Of a DNA stretch of 64,000 nt, positions 27,217 to 35,947 are shown piece after piece. Position numbers and translations under genes: made by a program. The notes beneath the pieces were generated by a model, which worked only from the letters and a program-made list of their open reading frames with translations, was not told the origin of the DNA and searched no databases. How positions within the stretch are numbered: position 1 is the first letter of the stretch; every line of letters starts with the position of its first letter. The stretch is from Rhodobacteraceae bacterium IMCC1335 (lineage in GTDB: Bacteria; Pseudomonadota; Alphaproteobacteria; Rhodobacterales; Rhodobacteraceae), in contig CP046864.1 of the NCBI GenBank assembly GCA_039640495.1, positions 372,001 through 436,000 on the forward strand, in the 5' to 3' direction.

Positions 27217-28005
27217 CTACATTGTTGGTAGAGGCGGTAATGACTGACCGAACCACTTTTCTGACAGTGTATTTAAATCACCACCTAAAGTTTTGTGTAG
27301 AATGAAAACATTAGTCCATAATAAAAGGTCCAAGTTACCCTTCTTGATACCAATAAAACATGGGGAATCTTTCATTATGAACTTGGTTGACATATCTAAA
27401 TCGGGATTATCTGCGCCCATTTTAGCAGCGACAGTATTACCCGTTACGATCACGTCAATTTGGCCGGACAAAAATGCTGATTGCGTTGCTGCGTTATCGC
27501 CGAAACGAATAATTTCTGTGCCCTCCGGTGCGCTTTCGGTTAATTCAAGATCTTCTAACGTACCTGCGGTGAGGCCTACTTTGAATCCAGAAAGGTCAGA
27601 TATAGAGCCGATGGTCAAACTTTCAGCCGCAAAAGCTCCTGAGAAAAATGGAGCGTAAGCAGATGAAAACCATATTGATTTAGCTCTACCTGGATTTGCC
27701 CCCATGCTTGCAATCACAAGGTCAGCTTTATCTGTTTCTAAGTAGGGTATTCTTTGTTTTGAAGTAACGGGTACGAGCTCTAATTCGACGCCTAAGTCTT
27801 TCGCTATAAGTTTAGCTACATCGACATCAAAGCCCACATGTTCGCCTTCATCTCCTAAAGAAGAGAAGGGAGCAAAGTTTTCACCGATTGCAATTTTTAC
27901 TTTTCCCGAAGCAAGAATTTCAGAAAGGTCCGCATGAGCAGGAATGGCAAAAACGGGAGTGATAGCTAGAGCCGCCATTCTTAACCAAGATCTTACATTT
28001 TTCAT
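27217..28005 (-). CDS. ABC transporter substrate-binding protein, amino-acid type (SBP_bac_3)
   Basis: 262 residues from the ATG at 28005, chosen because GGAGAT lies six bases upstream. Signal peptide MKNVRSWLRMAALAITPVFA with cleavage after PAHA. Family motifs follow: 'VKIAIGENFAPFSSLGDEGEHVGFDVDVAKLIAKDLG', 'LVIASMGANPGRAKSIWFSSAYAPFF' and 'GTLEDLEL'. It captures a polar amino acid or amine in the periplasm for the two permeases encoded upstream. No ATPase gene is next to it. Confidence 0.9.
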   Translation of the reverse strand: MKNVRSWLRMAALAITPVFAIPAHADLSEILASGKVKIAIGENFAPFSSLGDEGEHVGFDVDVAKLIAKDLGVELELVPVTSKQRIPYLETDKADLVIASMGANPGRAKSIWFSSAYAPFFSGAFAAESLTIGSISDLSGFKVGLTAGTLEDLELTESAPEGTEIIRFGDNAATQSAFLSGQIDVIVTGNTVAAKMGADNPDLDMSTKFIMKDSPCFIGIKKGNLDLLLWTNVFILHKTLGGDLNTLSEKWFGQSLPPLPTM

Positions 28006-28050
28006 ATTTATCTCCATTTTGAAAGTTTAAGTGATTAGGGGTTTTTACAT

Positions 28051-28734
28051 TCACGATGCCATCTTTGTTTTGCGTTCCAACCATTGAGATAATTGAGAAA
28101 GTGGAAAGCATAGTGAGAAGTAAATCAAAGCCATCAGAGGGAAGATCACATAGGGCTCAGTACCAGTGACGGGAGCATTAGCCCACCTTTTGCCGATAGA
28201 CATCAGGTCGTGAAAACCAATTATGTAAGCAAGCGATGTGCCCTTAACAATTTGCACCATGAAACCCACAGTGGGAGCTATCGCAATTCTGATTGCTTGT
28301 GGAAGAATGATAAGAAAGAAGATGGGAAAGAAGCTTAAGCCCAGCGCCTCGCCTGCTTCCCACTGACTTTTGGGAATACTCTCTATAGAGCCTCGCCAAA
28401 CCTCACCAATGTAGGCTGACGAGTAAAGCACCAAAGCGACTGATGCAGCTAACCAGATATTGACATTCACTCCCAACAGTCTGGGTATACCTAAGCCGAA
28501 AAGGAACAACAGCATAAGCAACGGTGTTGATTGAAAAAACCAGATGTATGTCTTTGAAGTTATATTTGACACACGATTGTGAACAGTGGCCATAAAGGCC
28601 AGAACGAGTGCGAGTATTCCACCGCCCATAAATGCGATTAGAGAAAGATAAATAGTGAACTGAGTTGCTTCTAGCAGTTGGAATAAAACAATACCTTCAG
28701 GCTTGCCAAAGAGTTCAATAAACGTATTTTTCAC
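28051..28734 (-). CDS. ABC transporter permease, amino-acid type, second subunit
   Basis: About 227 residues, five membrane segments. 'LGLSFFPIFFLIILPQAIRIAIAP' is the EAA loop that contacts the ATPase. I prefer the GTG at 28734, which overlaps the previous stop as GTGA and has GGTGGAGG upstream. HisM/GlnP-like; forms the channel with the other permease. Confidence 0.88.
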   Translation of the reverse strand: MKNTFIELFGKPEGIVLFQLLEATQFTIYLSLIAFMGGGILALVLAFMATVHNRVSNITSKTYIWFFQSTPLLMLLFLFGLGIPRLLGVNVNIWLAASVALVLYSSAYIGEVWRGSIESIPKSQWEAGEALGLSFFPIFFLIILPQAIRIAIAPTVGFMVQIVKGTSLAYIIGFHDLMSIGKRWANAPVTGTEPYVIFPLMALIYFSLCFPLSQLSQWLERKTKMAS

Positions 28735-29408
28735 GCCACGAACCTCCACCTAAAAAAGTATTTTTGGAGAATTGAAAGAAGCAATTTTAGAAAAATCGAC
28801 AGAAAAATATAAAGAACAGTAAGAGTAATAAATACTTCGAATGACCGGAACGTCCTGCTATCAATGAAAATGCCTGCCTGTGTAAGGTCTACAACGCCAA
28901 TTTCAGAAATGATGCCCGTCGTCAGAAACAAAAATATAAATTGACTGTTTAAAGAGGGAAATGTTTTGCTGACAGCCTGTGGGAAAATAATTTTAAAAAA
29001 AAGAACGGTGGGAGAAATACCCAGCGATAGAGCGGCTTCCTTTTGGCCGTCTTCTATGCTTTGGAAGCCCGCCCTTAATATTTCTGAAAAGTATGCAGAA
29101 AAATTTAGCGTTAAAGCCAGAAGAGCGTGGGCCCAGAACGGCCATTGATACCCCAGTAAAATGGGTAGACCAAAAGCAAAAAAGAATAACTGCACTATCA
29201 AGGGTGTGTTTCGTGTGAACTCTACGAAGCATGTACAAATCTGTCTCAACAGTGGAATTTTAAAATATCTCGTCCCTGCCAAAATAGTTGCGAATATAAA
29301 GCCGGATATTCCCGCTAGGACTGTAAGAGATAGACTATTTGCGACGCCCTGAACCAACAGTAAAACGTATTCGCTAGATCTGTATATTTCAAAAAAACGA
29401 AGTTCCAT
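28731..29408 (-). CDS. ABC transporter permease, amino-acid type, first subunit
   Basis: 225 residues, about five membrane segments. N-terminal 'LLLVQGVANSLSLTVLAGISGFIFATILAGTRYF', then 'VEFTRNTPLIVQLFFFAFGLP', and the EAA loop 'EAALSLGISPTVLFFKIIFPQAVSKTFPS', as in HisQ/HisM proteins. First gene of the leftward set permease-permease-binding protein-DUF1989. Confidence 0.88.
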   Translation of the reverse strand: MELRFFEIYRSSEYVLLLVQGVANSLSLTVLAGISGFIFATILAGTRYFKIPLLRQICTCFVEFTRNTPLIVQLFFFAFGLPILLGYQWPFWAHALLALTLNFSAYFSEILRAGFQSIEDGQKEAALSLGISPTVLFFKIIFPQAVSKTFPSLNSQFIFLFLTTGIISEIGVVDLTQAGIFIDSRTFRSFEVFITLTVLYIFLSIFLKLLLSILQKYFFRWRFVA

Positions 29409-29966
29409 CGGACGAAGCCATCATGCAACTTGATTGTTGTAAATTCTGGTGCACGCTAAAATTCGTAGCCTCCAATTCCCTGATGAAAATTTATGCGATC
29501 AAATCTATTTTGATTAAATTTTAGTCTAGCTTGTTGAACTTGAGCGATCTAATTTTAGATTAACATTAGCGCAATCGTTGCCAACATCTTTACCTTCAAT
29601 TACTGCCTTTTCGTACCAACTCTAACTAATACGAGCCTGCTACGCATGGGCCACACCCCCTATGCCCGTTATATATACTCGGACTTTGACAGTGAGGTGA
29701 GCTGTGGGTGTGTTAACCAGTATTCCTGAGATTGCTTACTGGGCACCATCAACAACGTCTGAGTAATGTAATAGGCTTGTTTAAAGGCACCTACTTGATC
29801 CTTATCATTCCTAGTATGGTATATGTAATACATCGGGGGGTACGACAGAAGAAACAAAAGAGTGTCTTTGGATGGGAGCCTTGGGTACTTAAAGTTGGAT
29901 CTTACAGCTCACCTTAAAGCTTTTTATACCTTCTATATTTAGAGATGATAAATGATTTAAGGCTAC
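29409..29966. other. Intergenic region with repeat copy 4
   Basis: 558 bp, AT-rich. It carries the promoter of the leftward ABC set and the dispersed repeat at 29638-29716. No gene or riboswitch that I can recognise; the ATPase gene expected with the permeases is absent. Confidence 0.5.
29638..29716 (+). repeat. Dispersed repeat, copy 4 of 4
   Basis: TACGCATGGGCCACACCCCC then TATGCCCGTTATATATACTC and GACTTTGACAGTGAGGTGAG. Closest to copies 1 (left half) and 3 (right half). All four copies face the same way. Confidence 0.8.
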
Positions 29967-30914
29967 TTAAAGTATGTCTGACAGCGCACCGGCCAGCGAA
30001 AACTCAGCCACCCAATCTGGCCGCGTACTGATCCAGAAATGCCCTTTCGCACGGATCACACCGGGCAGATCCCCATTCAATGCCGCAAGGATTTTTTCCG
30101 GGATAAATGGCTGGCGCTCCCGATAAACATAGCTGCTCACGCCATATTCTTCGGTTTCGGGCACATGATCAGAAAACCCATAAAGTTCTTTGGCCCACAT
30201 CGGATGCTCATGGGCTTTATCAAAATCAAATAGGCCAGTATTAAGTATTTTTTCGGCAGCAACTTCAGACCGGTTGGTTTCAATAATCTCGGCATCCGCA
30301 TTCAAGCTGCGAATGATCTTGCGCGCTGCATCCACCTGCGCTGGTCTGGCATCAGAAACCTTATTCAAGATTACAACATCTGCAAATTCTATCTGATCGG
30401 TCAACAAATGCACCAAGCTGCGCTCATCCTCTTCACCCATCACCTCGCCGCGATCACGCAGGAAATCATGGCTGGAAAAGTCATTTAGCAAATTGACCGC
30501 ATCCACCACCGTTACCATAGTATCCAGCCGCGCCACATCGGACAGGCTTTCCCCAAATTCATCACGAAAATCAAACATCGCCGCAACCGGAAGCGGTTCA
30601 GAAATACCCGTGGATTCGATCAATAAATAATCAAATCGGCCCGCTGCAGATAAGCGGCGCACTTCATCAAGTAAATCATCGCGCAGCGTACAACAGATAC
30701 AGCCATTTGACATCTCAACCAATGTTTCATCCGTGCGGCTCAACTCGGTATCCGCGCGAATGAGATCAGCATCAATATTCACCTCTGACATATCGTTGAC
30801 AATCACCGCAACGCGGCGACCTTCACGATTGTTCAACACACGGTTTAAAAGAGTGGTTTTACCAGCGCCTAAGAAGCCAGATAAAACCGTAACCGGAAGT
30901 CGTTTATCAGTCAT
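29967..30914 (-). CDS. COG0523 (CobW-like) GTPase, putative zinc metallochaperone 1
   Basis: 315 residues. Walker A '[18 protein letters not shown]', the metal-binding '[15 protein letters not shown]' (CxCC), '[15 protein letters not shown]' and 'NKVSDA' of the G domain, then the CobW C-terminal domain ('[11 protein letters not shown]', '[11 protein letters not shown]'). These cytoplasmic GTPases hand zinc or another metal to enzymes under limitation. Last gene of the zur-znu operon, 16 bp after its paralogue, so zinc is the likely metal. Confidence 0.9.
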   Translation of the reverse strand: MTDKRLPVTVLSGFLGAGKTTLLNRVLNNREGRRVAVIVNDMSEVNIDADLIRADTELSRTDETLVEMSNGCICCTLRDDLLDEVRRLSAAGRFDYLLIESTGISEPLPVAAMFDFRDEFGESLSDVARLDTMVTVVDAVNLLNDFSSHDFLRDRGEVMGEEDERSLVHLLTDQIEFADVVILNKVSDARPAQVDAARKIIRSLNADAEIIETNRSEVAAEKILNTGLFDFDKAHEHPMWAKELYGFSDHVPETEEYGVSSYVYRERQPFIPEKILAALNGDLPGVIRAKGHFWISTRPDWVAEFSLAGALSDIL

Positions 30915-30930
30915 AAAAACACCTTATTAT

Positions 30931-31998
30931 TTAGGATGTTAAGGCAGGCTCAGTTGCCCGCACGCGCAGCATATCAAGGCTCCGCTGCAGCTCGGGTCGG
31001 GATAAATCACGCGCAATAATCACAATGCGCGTTCTACGATCCTCTTTCGCCCAGTCTTTAAGCTGCACAGGCGGTGCAAAAATATGCTGTACCCCATGGA
31101 TAACGAAAGGGGCCTCGATGCCTTCGAGGAACAATATACCTTTCACTCGCAATATATCAGGGCCTCTGATCGCAATAAGCGTGTCGAGCCAAAGATCAAA
31201 AGCGGCATCCGGTAGTGGATCATCCAAAATGATCGAAGCTGATCCAATCCGCGTATCATGCGCTGGCAAAGGCGCTGTTATTTGAGCGGCGGGGGCAAAA
31301 CCTGACAGATTTGCAAGCGCCTCAAATTTTGGCTTTTCGCCAACTGTCCAATTCAAAGCTTGCTGCTTTGTGGCGTTGTTGTGAAGCGCGCTTAACCCCC
31401 AAAGTTTTCCAAACAAGCCCTTTCCCAAGATGGAACGGATGATGGTTATGCCAGGATTCAAAGCATATAGGCGGCTTTCCAAACTCTGCACATCAGCAGG
31501 GCTTACGAGATCGGTTTTGCTTAGAACAATCAGATCCGCCATAGCCGCTTGTGAGACGGCCTCAAATTGTGCATCAAGCGTGGCGGCCGCATGCGCAGCA
31601 TCCACAACCGTTACAACCCCGTCCATCCGGGTGTTTTTTGCAAGAAAATCATCCACCAGTAAAGTCTGCAAGATCGGGCCGGGATCCGCCAATCCGGTGG
31701 TTTCAATAACGATACGTTCAAATGCAACTTCGTTTTGAACGCGGCGCTCAAACAAATCCGCGATGGTCTTAGAGAGATCACCACGCACCGAGCAGCATAG
31801 ACACCCCGACCGCATTAAAATAATTTCTTCACTGCTTTCTTCGATCAGATCGTGATCCAACCCTGCTTCGCCAAATTCATTGACGATAACAGCCACGCGT
31901 CCAGCAGAACTATCGGATAAAACGGCATTGAGCAAAGTGGTTTTGCCAGCGCCTAGAAATCCTGTGAGCAATGTAACTGGAACGCGTGGATCTGCCAT
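30931..31998 (-). CDS. COG0523 (CobW-like) GTPase, putative zinc metallochaperone 2
   Basis: 355 residues. '[19 protein letters not shown]', 'VIVNEFGEAGLDHDLIEES', 'GCLCCSVRGDLSKTI' (CxCC), 'IVIETTGLADPGPI', and a C-terminal domain with 'RVKGILFLEGIEAPFVIHGVQ'. It is distinct from the downstream paralogue, so the two probably serve different clients. Starts three bases after the znuA stop, with GGGGAA upstream. Confidence 0.9.
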   Translation of the reverse strand: MADPRVPVTLLTGFLGAGKTTLLNAVLSDSSAGRVAVIVNEFGEAGLDHDLIEESSEEIILMRSGCLCCSVRGDLSKTIADLFERRVQNEVAFERIVIETTGLADPGPILQTLLVDDFLAKNTRMDGVVTVVDAAHAAATLDAQFEAVSQAAMADLIVLSKTDLVSPADVQSLESRLYALNPGITIIRSILGKGLFGKLWGLSALHNNATKQQALNWTVGEKPKFEALANLSGFAPAAQITAPLPAHDTRIGSASIILDDPLPDAAFDLWLDTLIAIRGPDILRVKGILFLEGIEAPFVIHGVQHIFAPPVQLKDWAKEDRRTRIVIIARDLSRPELQRSLDMLRVRATEPALTS

Positions 31999-32001
31999 CG
32001 G

Positions 32002-33129
32002 TTAATTCCCCAAAGCGTCAAAAAGCGTCGTTGCATTATGGCGCATCATATCAAGATAGGTGGATGCAGGCCCGCTTTGCGCTGAAAGCGCATCTGAGTA
32101 CAACGTTCCCCCAATCGTCGCACCCGTCTCATTTGCGATCTGCTCCATCATACGATTATCTGTGATCGATTCGATAAACACGGCCGAAATACTGTCTTCG
32201 CGAATTTGCGTGATCAAGGCGGCCACATCGCCAGCCGAAGCTTCGCTTTCAGTGCTCATTCCTTGGGGCGCAACAAAGGTCAGATCATACGTTGCCGCAA
32301 AATATCCAAAGGCATCATGCGCCGTTACCACCGTTCTTTTATCTGCGGGCAAACGTTTCATCATCGCCTCAATGTCAGCACTAAGCGTCTCTATCTCGGA
32401 TATGAAAGTGGCGCGATTAGCATAATAATCTCCGGCGTTTTCAGGGTCGGCCTGAGCAAGCCCAGCGGCAATGTTATTGGCATAGATCACAGCATTTTCG
32501 AGGCTATGCCACGCATGCGGGTCAAATGCGCCATGATCATGCCCCGCGTGGTCGTCATGATTGTCATGATCATCGTGCTTATCATGCTCGTCATGATCGT
32601 CGTGGCCATCATGATCATCGTGCTTATCATGGTCGTCATGATCGTCATGGTCAGCGTGATCGTCATGATCATCGTGATCGTCGTGCTTATCATGGTCGTC
32701 GTGATCGTCGTGATCATCGTGCTTATCATGATCGTCATGATCGTCATGGTCATCGTGATCGTCGTGATCGTCAAAGGCTATTGGGACAACGCCCTTTGTC
32801 GCCACGACCATCGCGCCGTCGAAGGAGGCGGATTCGGCAAGACGTTCTAACCAACCTTCAAACTCAAGGCCGTTCAAAAACAACACATCAGCCTCTGCAA
32901 CCGAGCGCGCCGCCTTTGGTGTTGGTTGATAGACATGCGTATCGCCATCTGGTCCAACCAGCGTTGTAAGTGCGATATGTTCGCCGCCGATGCGCTCAAC
33001 CATATCCCCAAGGATTGAAAAGGTTGCCACAACGGGCAGGGGTTCTTCAGCCCATGAGGCCAAGGGAAACGATAACGAAAAAGCGGCAAGAGCCGTAGCA
33101 GATTTCAGCGCAAAACGTAGAGACGTCAT
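32002..33129 (-). CDS. znuA: Zinc ABC transporter substrate-binding protein ZnuA
   Basis: 375 residues. Signal peptide to about residue 27 (ends PLASWA). Cluster A-I fold: 'VVATFSILGDMVERIGGEHI', the first ligand in 'GDTHVYQPTPKAARS', the second in 'HAWHSLENAVIYA', the third in 'VVTAHDAFGYFAATY', and 'LYSDALS' near the end. Between about residues 115 and 203 there is a long run of DHDD/HDKHDD repeats; such His-rich loops in ZnuA bind extra zinc in the periplasm. AAGGA precedes the ATG. Fifth gene of the operon. Confidence 0.95.
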   Translation of the reverse strand: MTSLRFALKSATALAAFSLSFPLASWAEEPLPVVATFSILGDMVERIGGEHIALTTLVGPDGDTHVYQPTPKAARSVAEADVLFLNGLEFEGWLERLAESASFDGAMVVATKGVVPIAFDDHDDHDDHDDHDDHDKHDDHDDHDDHDKHDDHDDHDDHADHDDHDDHDKHDDHDGHDDHDEHDKHDDHDNHDDHAGHDHGAFDPHAWHSLENAVIYANNIAAGLAQADPENAGDYYANRATFISEIETLSADIEAMMKRLPADKRTVVTAHDAFGYFAATYDLTFVAPQGMSTESEASAGDVAALITQIREDSISAVFIESITDNRMMEQIANETGATIGGTLYSDALSAQSGPASTYLDMMRHNATTLFDALGN

Positions 33130-33139
33130 AATAGTCCTT

Positions 33140-34009
33140 TCAAGGTTTTAAGTTACGGCGTGGTAGGTTTTGCGCAATTGCGCCCCCCACCGGCCCAAAG
33201 ATAATTGATAGTCCATAGCCAATACCGGCCGCCAAAATGATTGCTGGCCCCGATGGGAGACTGTAATGAAACGATAAGAGTAACCCGATTACGCTTGAGA
33301 GCATCGCGATCAACGCGGCAACAGCGATCAGGCCAGCGATTGTTTCCGCCCAAAACTTCGCCGCAGCGCCGGGTAAAATCATAATACCCACCGCCATTAA
33401 AGTTCCAAGCGCATGGAACCCGGCGACCAAGTTCATCACCACAAGCGCCAAGAAAACAAAATGGGTAATCGCACTCAACTTGCTGACAGAGCGCAAGAAT
33501 TGTGGATCGGCGCATTCTAGCACCAAGGGTCGAAACAAAAGCGCCAAAACCAAAAGCGATACGCTGGCGAAGGAACACAGCAGAATAAGCGCGGTATCGT
33601 CTAACGCCAGCACCGTTCCAAACAGCACATGCATCAAGTCAACGTTATTACCATGCGTTGATACGATCAACACGCCGATGGCCAATGAAATTAGATAAAA
33701 CGCAGCCAAGCTTGCATCTTCGCGCAGCGACGTTACCCGCGCCACGAAACCAGAAGCCAATGCAACCAGCATGCCTGCGATCAAACCTCCAACCGTCATC
33801 GCGCCAAGCGAAAGACCTGAAACCAGATAACCCGTCGCCGCACCTGGTAAAATTGCATGCGCCATTGCATCGCCAGTCAAGCTCATATGCCGCAGCATCA
33901 AAAATACCCCCACAGGGGTGGCGCCCACCGACACGGCGATACAGCCCAAAAGCGCACGGCGCATGAAGCCGAAATCCACAAAGGGCGCCAAGAGCACATC
34001 CCAGATCAC
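33140..34009 (-). CDS. znuB: Zinc ABC transporter permease ZnuB
   Basis: About 289 residues and eight membrane segments, ABC-3 family. 'LLGCIAVSVGATPVGVFLMLRHMSLTGDAMAHAILPG' is the family's characteristic start. I chose GTG at 34009 because its GTGA overlaps the znuC stop and GGAAAGAG is upstream; a longer frame would add 16 poor residues. It moves zinc across the inner membrane with ZnuC. Confidence 0.93.
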   Translation of the reverse strand: MIWDVLLAPFVDFGFMRRALLGCIAVSVGATPVGVFLMLRHMSLTGDAMAHAILPGAATGYLVSGLSLGAMTVGGLIAGMLVALASGFVARVTSLREDASLAAFYLISLAIGVLIVSTHGNNVDLMHVLFGTVLALDDTALILLCSFASVSLLVLALLFRPLVLECADPQFLRSVSKLSAITHFVFLALVVMNLVAGFHALGTLMAVGIMILPGAAAKFWAETIAGLIAVAALIAMLSSVIGLLLSFHYSLPSGPAIILAAGIGYGLSIIFGPVGGAIAQNLPRRNLKP

Positions 34010-34749
34010 GCCGCGCTCTTTCCGCAAGTATGTGGGGTTGCGGCGCAGGCCTCGCACATTTGGCGGGCACGAAACTGGTTTTCGGATGTTAAAACTTGTG
34101 CCGTAGGCCCATGCGCCACAAGCTCACGCGCAAGCATCATGGTGAATGGAAAATGTGTGCCCACGGTGGCGTAATCATGCAGAACCGCCAAGATGGTGCG
34201 GCCTTCCGAATGCCAGCGTTTGATCACATCAATCAAATCGGCCATCGTTTTCGCATCGATCGCGGCGAAGGGTTCATCCAACAAAACCAGACGCGCGTCT
34301 TGCAAAAGCAGCCGAGCAAACAAAGCCCGCTGCATTTGCCCCCCCGATAAGGATCCAATGGTGCGTTTTTCAAACCCGGTCAAACCTACCACAGCAAGGG
34401 CAGCATCCACCTTCGCGCGCATCTTGCGGGTCAACCGGCCGAAAGCGCCTACCTCGCGCCAGAGCCCCATCGCCACAAGGTCAATCACGCATATCGGAAA
34501 ACTTCCGTCAATCTGGGATTGTTGCGGCAGATAGGCAATCTCATCTTGGCGAAACCCGTCGATCAAAACACCTCCCTTTAAGGGGGAAATTGCGCCGGTG
34601 ACACCTTTTAGCAAGGTTGATTTTCCCGCCCCATTCGGGCCAACAATCGCTGTAAGACTGCCCTCTTGAACCTCTGCGTCCAACTCTTGGACAGCAGGCA
34701 GCCGGTCATAACCCAAGGTCAGGTTCTGAAACTTAATCGCACCTGTCAT
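34006..34749 (-). CDS. znuC: Zinc ABC transporter ATPase ZnuC
   Basis: 247 residues from MTGAIKFQNLTLGYD. Walker A 'GPNGAGKSTLLKG', Q-loop 'LPQQSQID', signature 'GSLSGGQMQRALFARLL', Walker B 'LVLLDEPFAAID', and switch His in 'AVLHDYAT'. The ATG overlaps the stop of a 43-residue gene (ATGA), so translation is coupled. The C-terminal 'CAACAATPHTCG'-like tail ('CEACAATPHTCGKSAA') has Cys and His that could sense or bind zinc. Confidence 0.93.
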   Translation of the reverse strand: MTGAIKFQNLTLGYDRLPAVQELDAEVQEGSLTAIVGPNGAGKSTLLKGVTGAISPLKGGVLIDGFRQDEIAYLPQQSQIDGSFPICVIDLVAMGLWREVGAFGRLTRKMRAKVDAALAVVGLTGFEKRTIGSLSGGQMQRALFARLLLQDARLVLLDEPFAAIDAKTMADLIDVIKRWHSEGRTILAVLHDYATVGTHFPFTMMLARELVAHGPTAQVLTSENQFRARQMCEACAATPHTCGKSAA

Positions 34750-34877
34750 AAGGCGCTCAAAGGATTGGTTGCCCAAAAAAAGCCAAGCCATAGCGCGGCG
34801 GCAATCAGGCTGGCCACGCCCAATCTAGGCCCCATCCCAATAAGTAAAAGGCGGAAGGGACGCTTGTCTTTTATCAT
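34746..34877 (-). CDS. Small membrane protein of the zinc operon, 43 residues
   Basis: MIKDKRPFRLLLIGMGPRLG followed by 'VASLIAAALWLGFFWATNPL': a basic N-terminus and one hydrophobic segment of about 20 residues ending in a short tail. Its ATG overlaps the zur stop and its stop overlaps the znuC start, both as ATGA, so it is locked into the operon. Not recognised as a named family. It probably sits in the inner membrane and may assist or regulate ZnuBC. Confidence 0.65.
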   Translation of the reverse strand: MIKDKRPFRLLLIGMGPRLGVASLIAAALWLGFFWATNPLSAL

Positions 34878-35275
34878 ACTGCGGCCTGCGCGGGTCCACA
34901 GCTTGCGCAGATCCCGTTCATTTCGATGATATGGCGTTGGGCAGAAAAGCCAGACTTTCGCAACGCGGCGCTCAGACGTGAGAAGATATCAGGCTCAAAA
35001 GTCTCTTCTACAACGCCACAATCTTCGCATATTAAAAGCACCGAGGTTTGATGATGCGCCTCGCTTTGGCACGCGACATAGGCATTCAACGATTCCAAAC
35101 GATGTATCTGGCCACGCTCCCCCAGCGCAGCAAGCGCCCGATACACGGTTGGAGGCGCAATTTTCGGATATGTTTCCTGCAGACGGTCAAGCAACGTATA
35201 CGCAGAATGCGGGCTCTTACTATCGCGCAAAATGGAAAGGATTTCCGTTTGCATTTGCTTTCCACGCTTACCCAT
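34874..35275 (-). CDS. zur: Fur family zinc uptake regulator Zur
   Basis: 133 residues from the ATG at 35275, preferred because GGAG precedes it by six bases (an ATG at 35287 would add four residues). Winged helix 'HSAYTLLDRLQETYPKIAPPTVYRALAALGERGQIHRLES', then the zinc sites: 'EAHHQTSVLLICEDCGVVEE' and 'INGICASCG'-like 'MNGICASCG' give two CxxC pairs for the structural zinc. With zinc bound it represses zinc uptake genes. First gene of its own operon, directly behind a Zur box, so autoregulated. Confidence 0.93.
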   Translation of the reverse strand: MGKRGKQMQTEILSILRDSKSPHSAYTLLDRLQETYPKIAPPTVYRALAALGERGQIHRLESLNAYVACQSEAHHQTSVLLICEDCGVVEETFEPDIFSRLSAALRKSGFSAQRHIIEMNGICASCGPAQAAV

Positions 35276-35307
35276 ACCGTGCTCCATAGCGACTCAATGC
35301 GTTAATA

Positions 35308-35320
35308 GTTATAATATAAC
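35308..35320. promoter_or_regulatory. Zur box upstream of the zinc operon
   Basis: GTTATA-A-TATAAC, a perfect palindrome inside ATAGTTATAATATAACATTA. It closely resembles the proteobacterial Zur consensus around GTTATAnTATAAC. It lies 33 bp before the zur start and should control the seven genes down to 29967. Confidence 0.9.
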
Positions 35321-35713
35321 ATTACAATTCACAAATAGTTTTTTTAGGCCTTTGCAACGAACCAAAAATTCAATTTTTTTGAGCAAGAAAAATACTCAAA
35401 AATTGACCAGTTAAGCTTTTTGAATGCGTAAATAGTCAGAAACCTGACAACAAAACAAAACCGGAGTAAAAAACCGAGGGTATAGAAAACGCTCATTTGG
35501 GCGCTTCACAGCGATGAAACAGCCATTATGTTTTATCGCTTTCTTTGTAAAAGATCGCGATACTACTTTTTGGGATTTACCCACTGAATACAGAAATAAT
35601 TTTTTCAGTCGTGGCACCAAGCTGTTTAAAAAAATAAACCTTGTCGCGCCGCGTTATACGATAAGGGCACTCAAAGCCGCATTCTGATATGCTTCACAAT
35701 GCCCAAAATTTTT

Positions 35714-35947
35714 TTATTTCCCCCAAGGACAAAGAGCTTCAACCTTTTGGCGGCCCAGTTTATTCAATGTTTTTATGTTTTCTGCGTAAATCTTCTCAGG
35801 CTCTGAAACATGGGCCAGGGCTCTACTCAGGTGAGCTTGCCGCAGAATATGTATGATTGGATAGGGCGCACGATTGGTAAAGTGGCTTAGATCATCCGCT
35901 GGCACCCCCTCGATCAAATCGTCAAATCTGCCCCAAAGGCGCTGACG
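35714..35947 (-). pseudogene. Gene fragment, C-terminal part of an unrecognised conserved protein
   Basis: The frame between stops reads RQRLWGRFDDLIEGVPADDL, then 'SHFTNRAPYPIIHILRQAHLSRALAHVSEPEKIY' and ends 'ALCPWGK'. The composition is that of a real protein, but only about 77 residues remain and there is no good start (TTG at 35917 only). I could not place it in a family. Probably truncated by a rearrangement next to the zinc operon. Confidence 0.45.

Noticed and set aside
29409..29600. Guanidine riboswitch upstream of the ABC/DUF1989 set
   Set aside because: I looked for the conserved guanidine-I and ACGR-loop patterns and could not see them.
32206..32969. Long plus-strand frames opposite the znuA His-rich region
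   Set aside because: They arise from the short-period repeat read in reverse; znuA is unambiguous.
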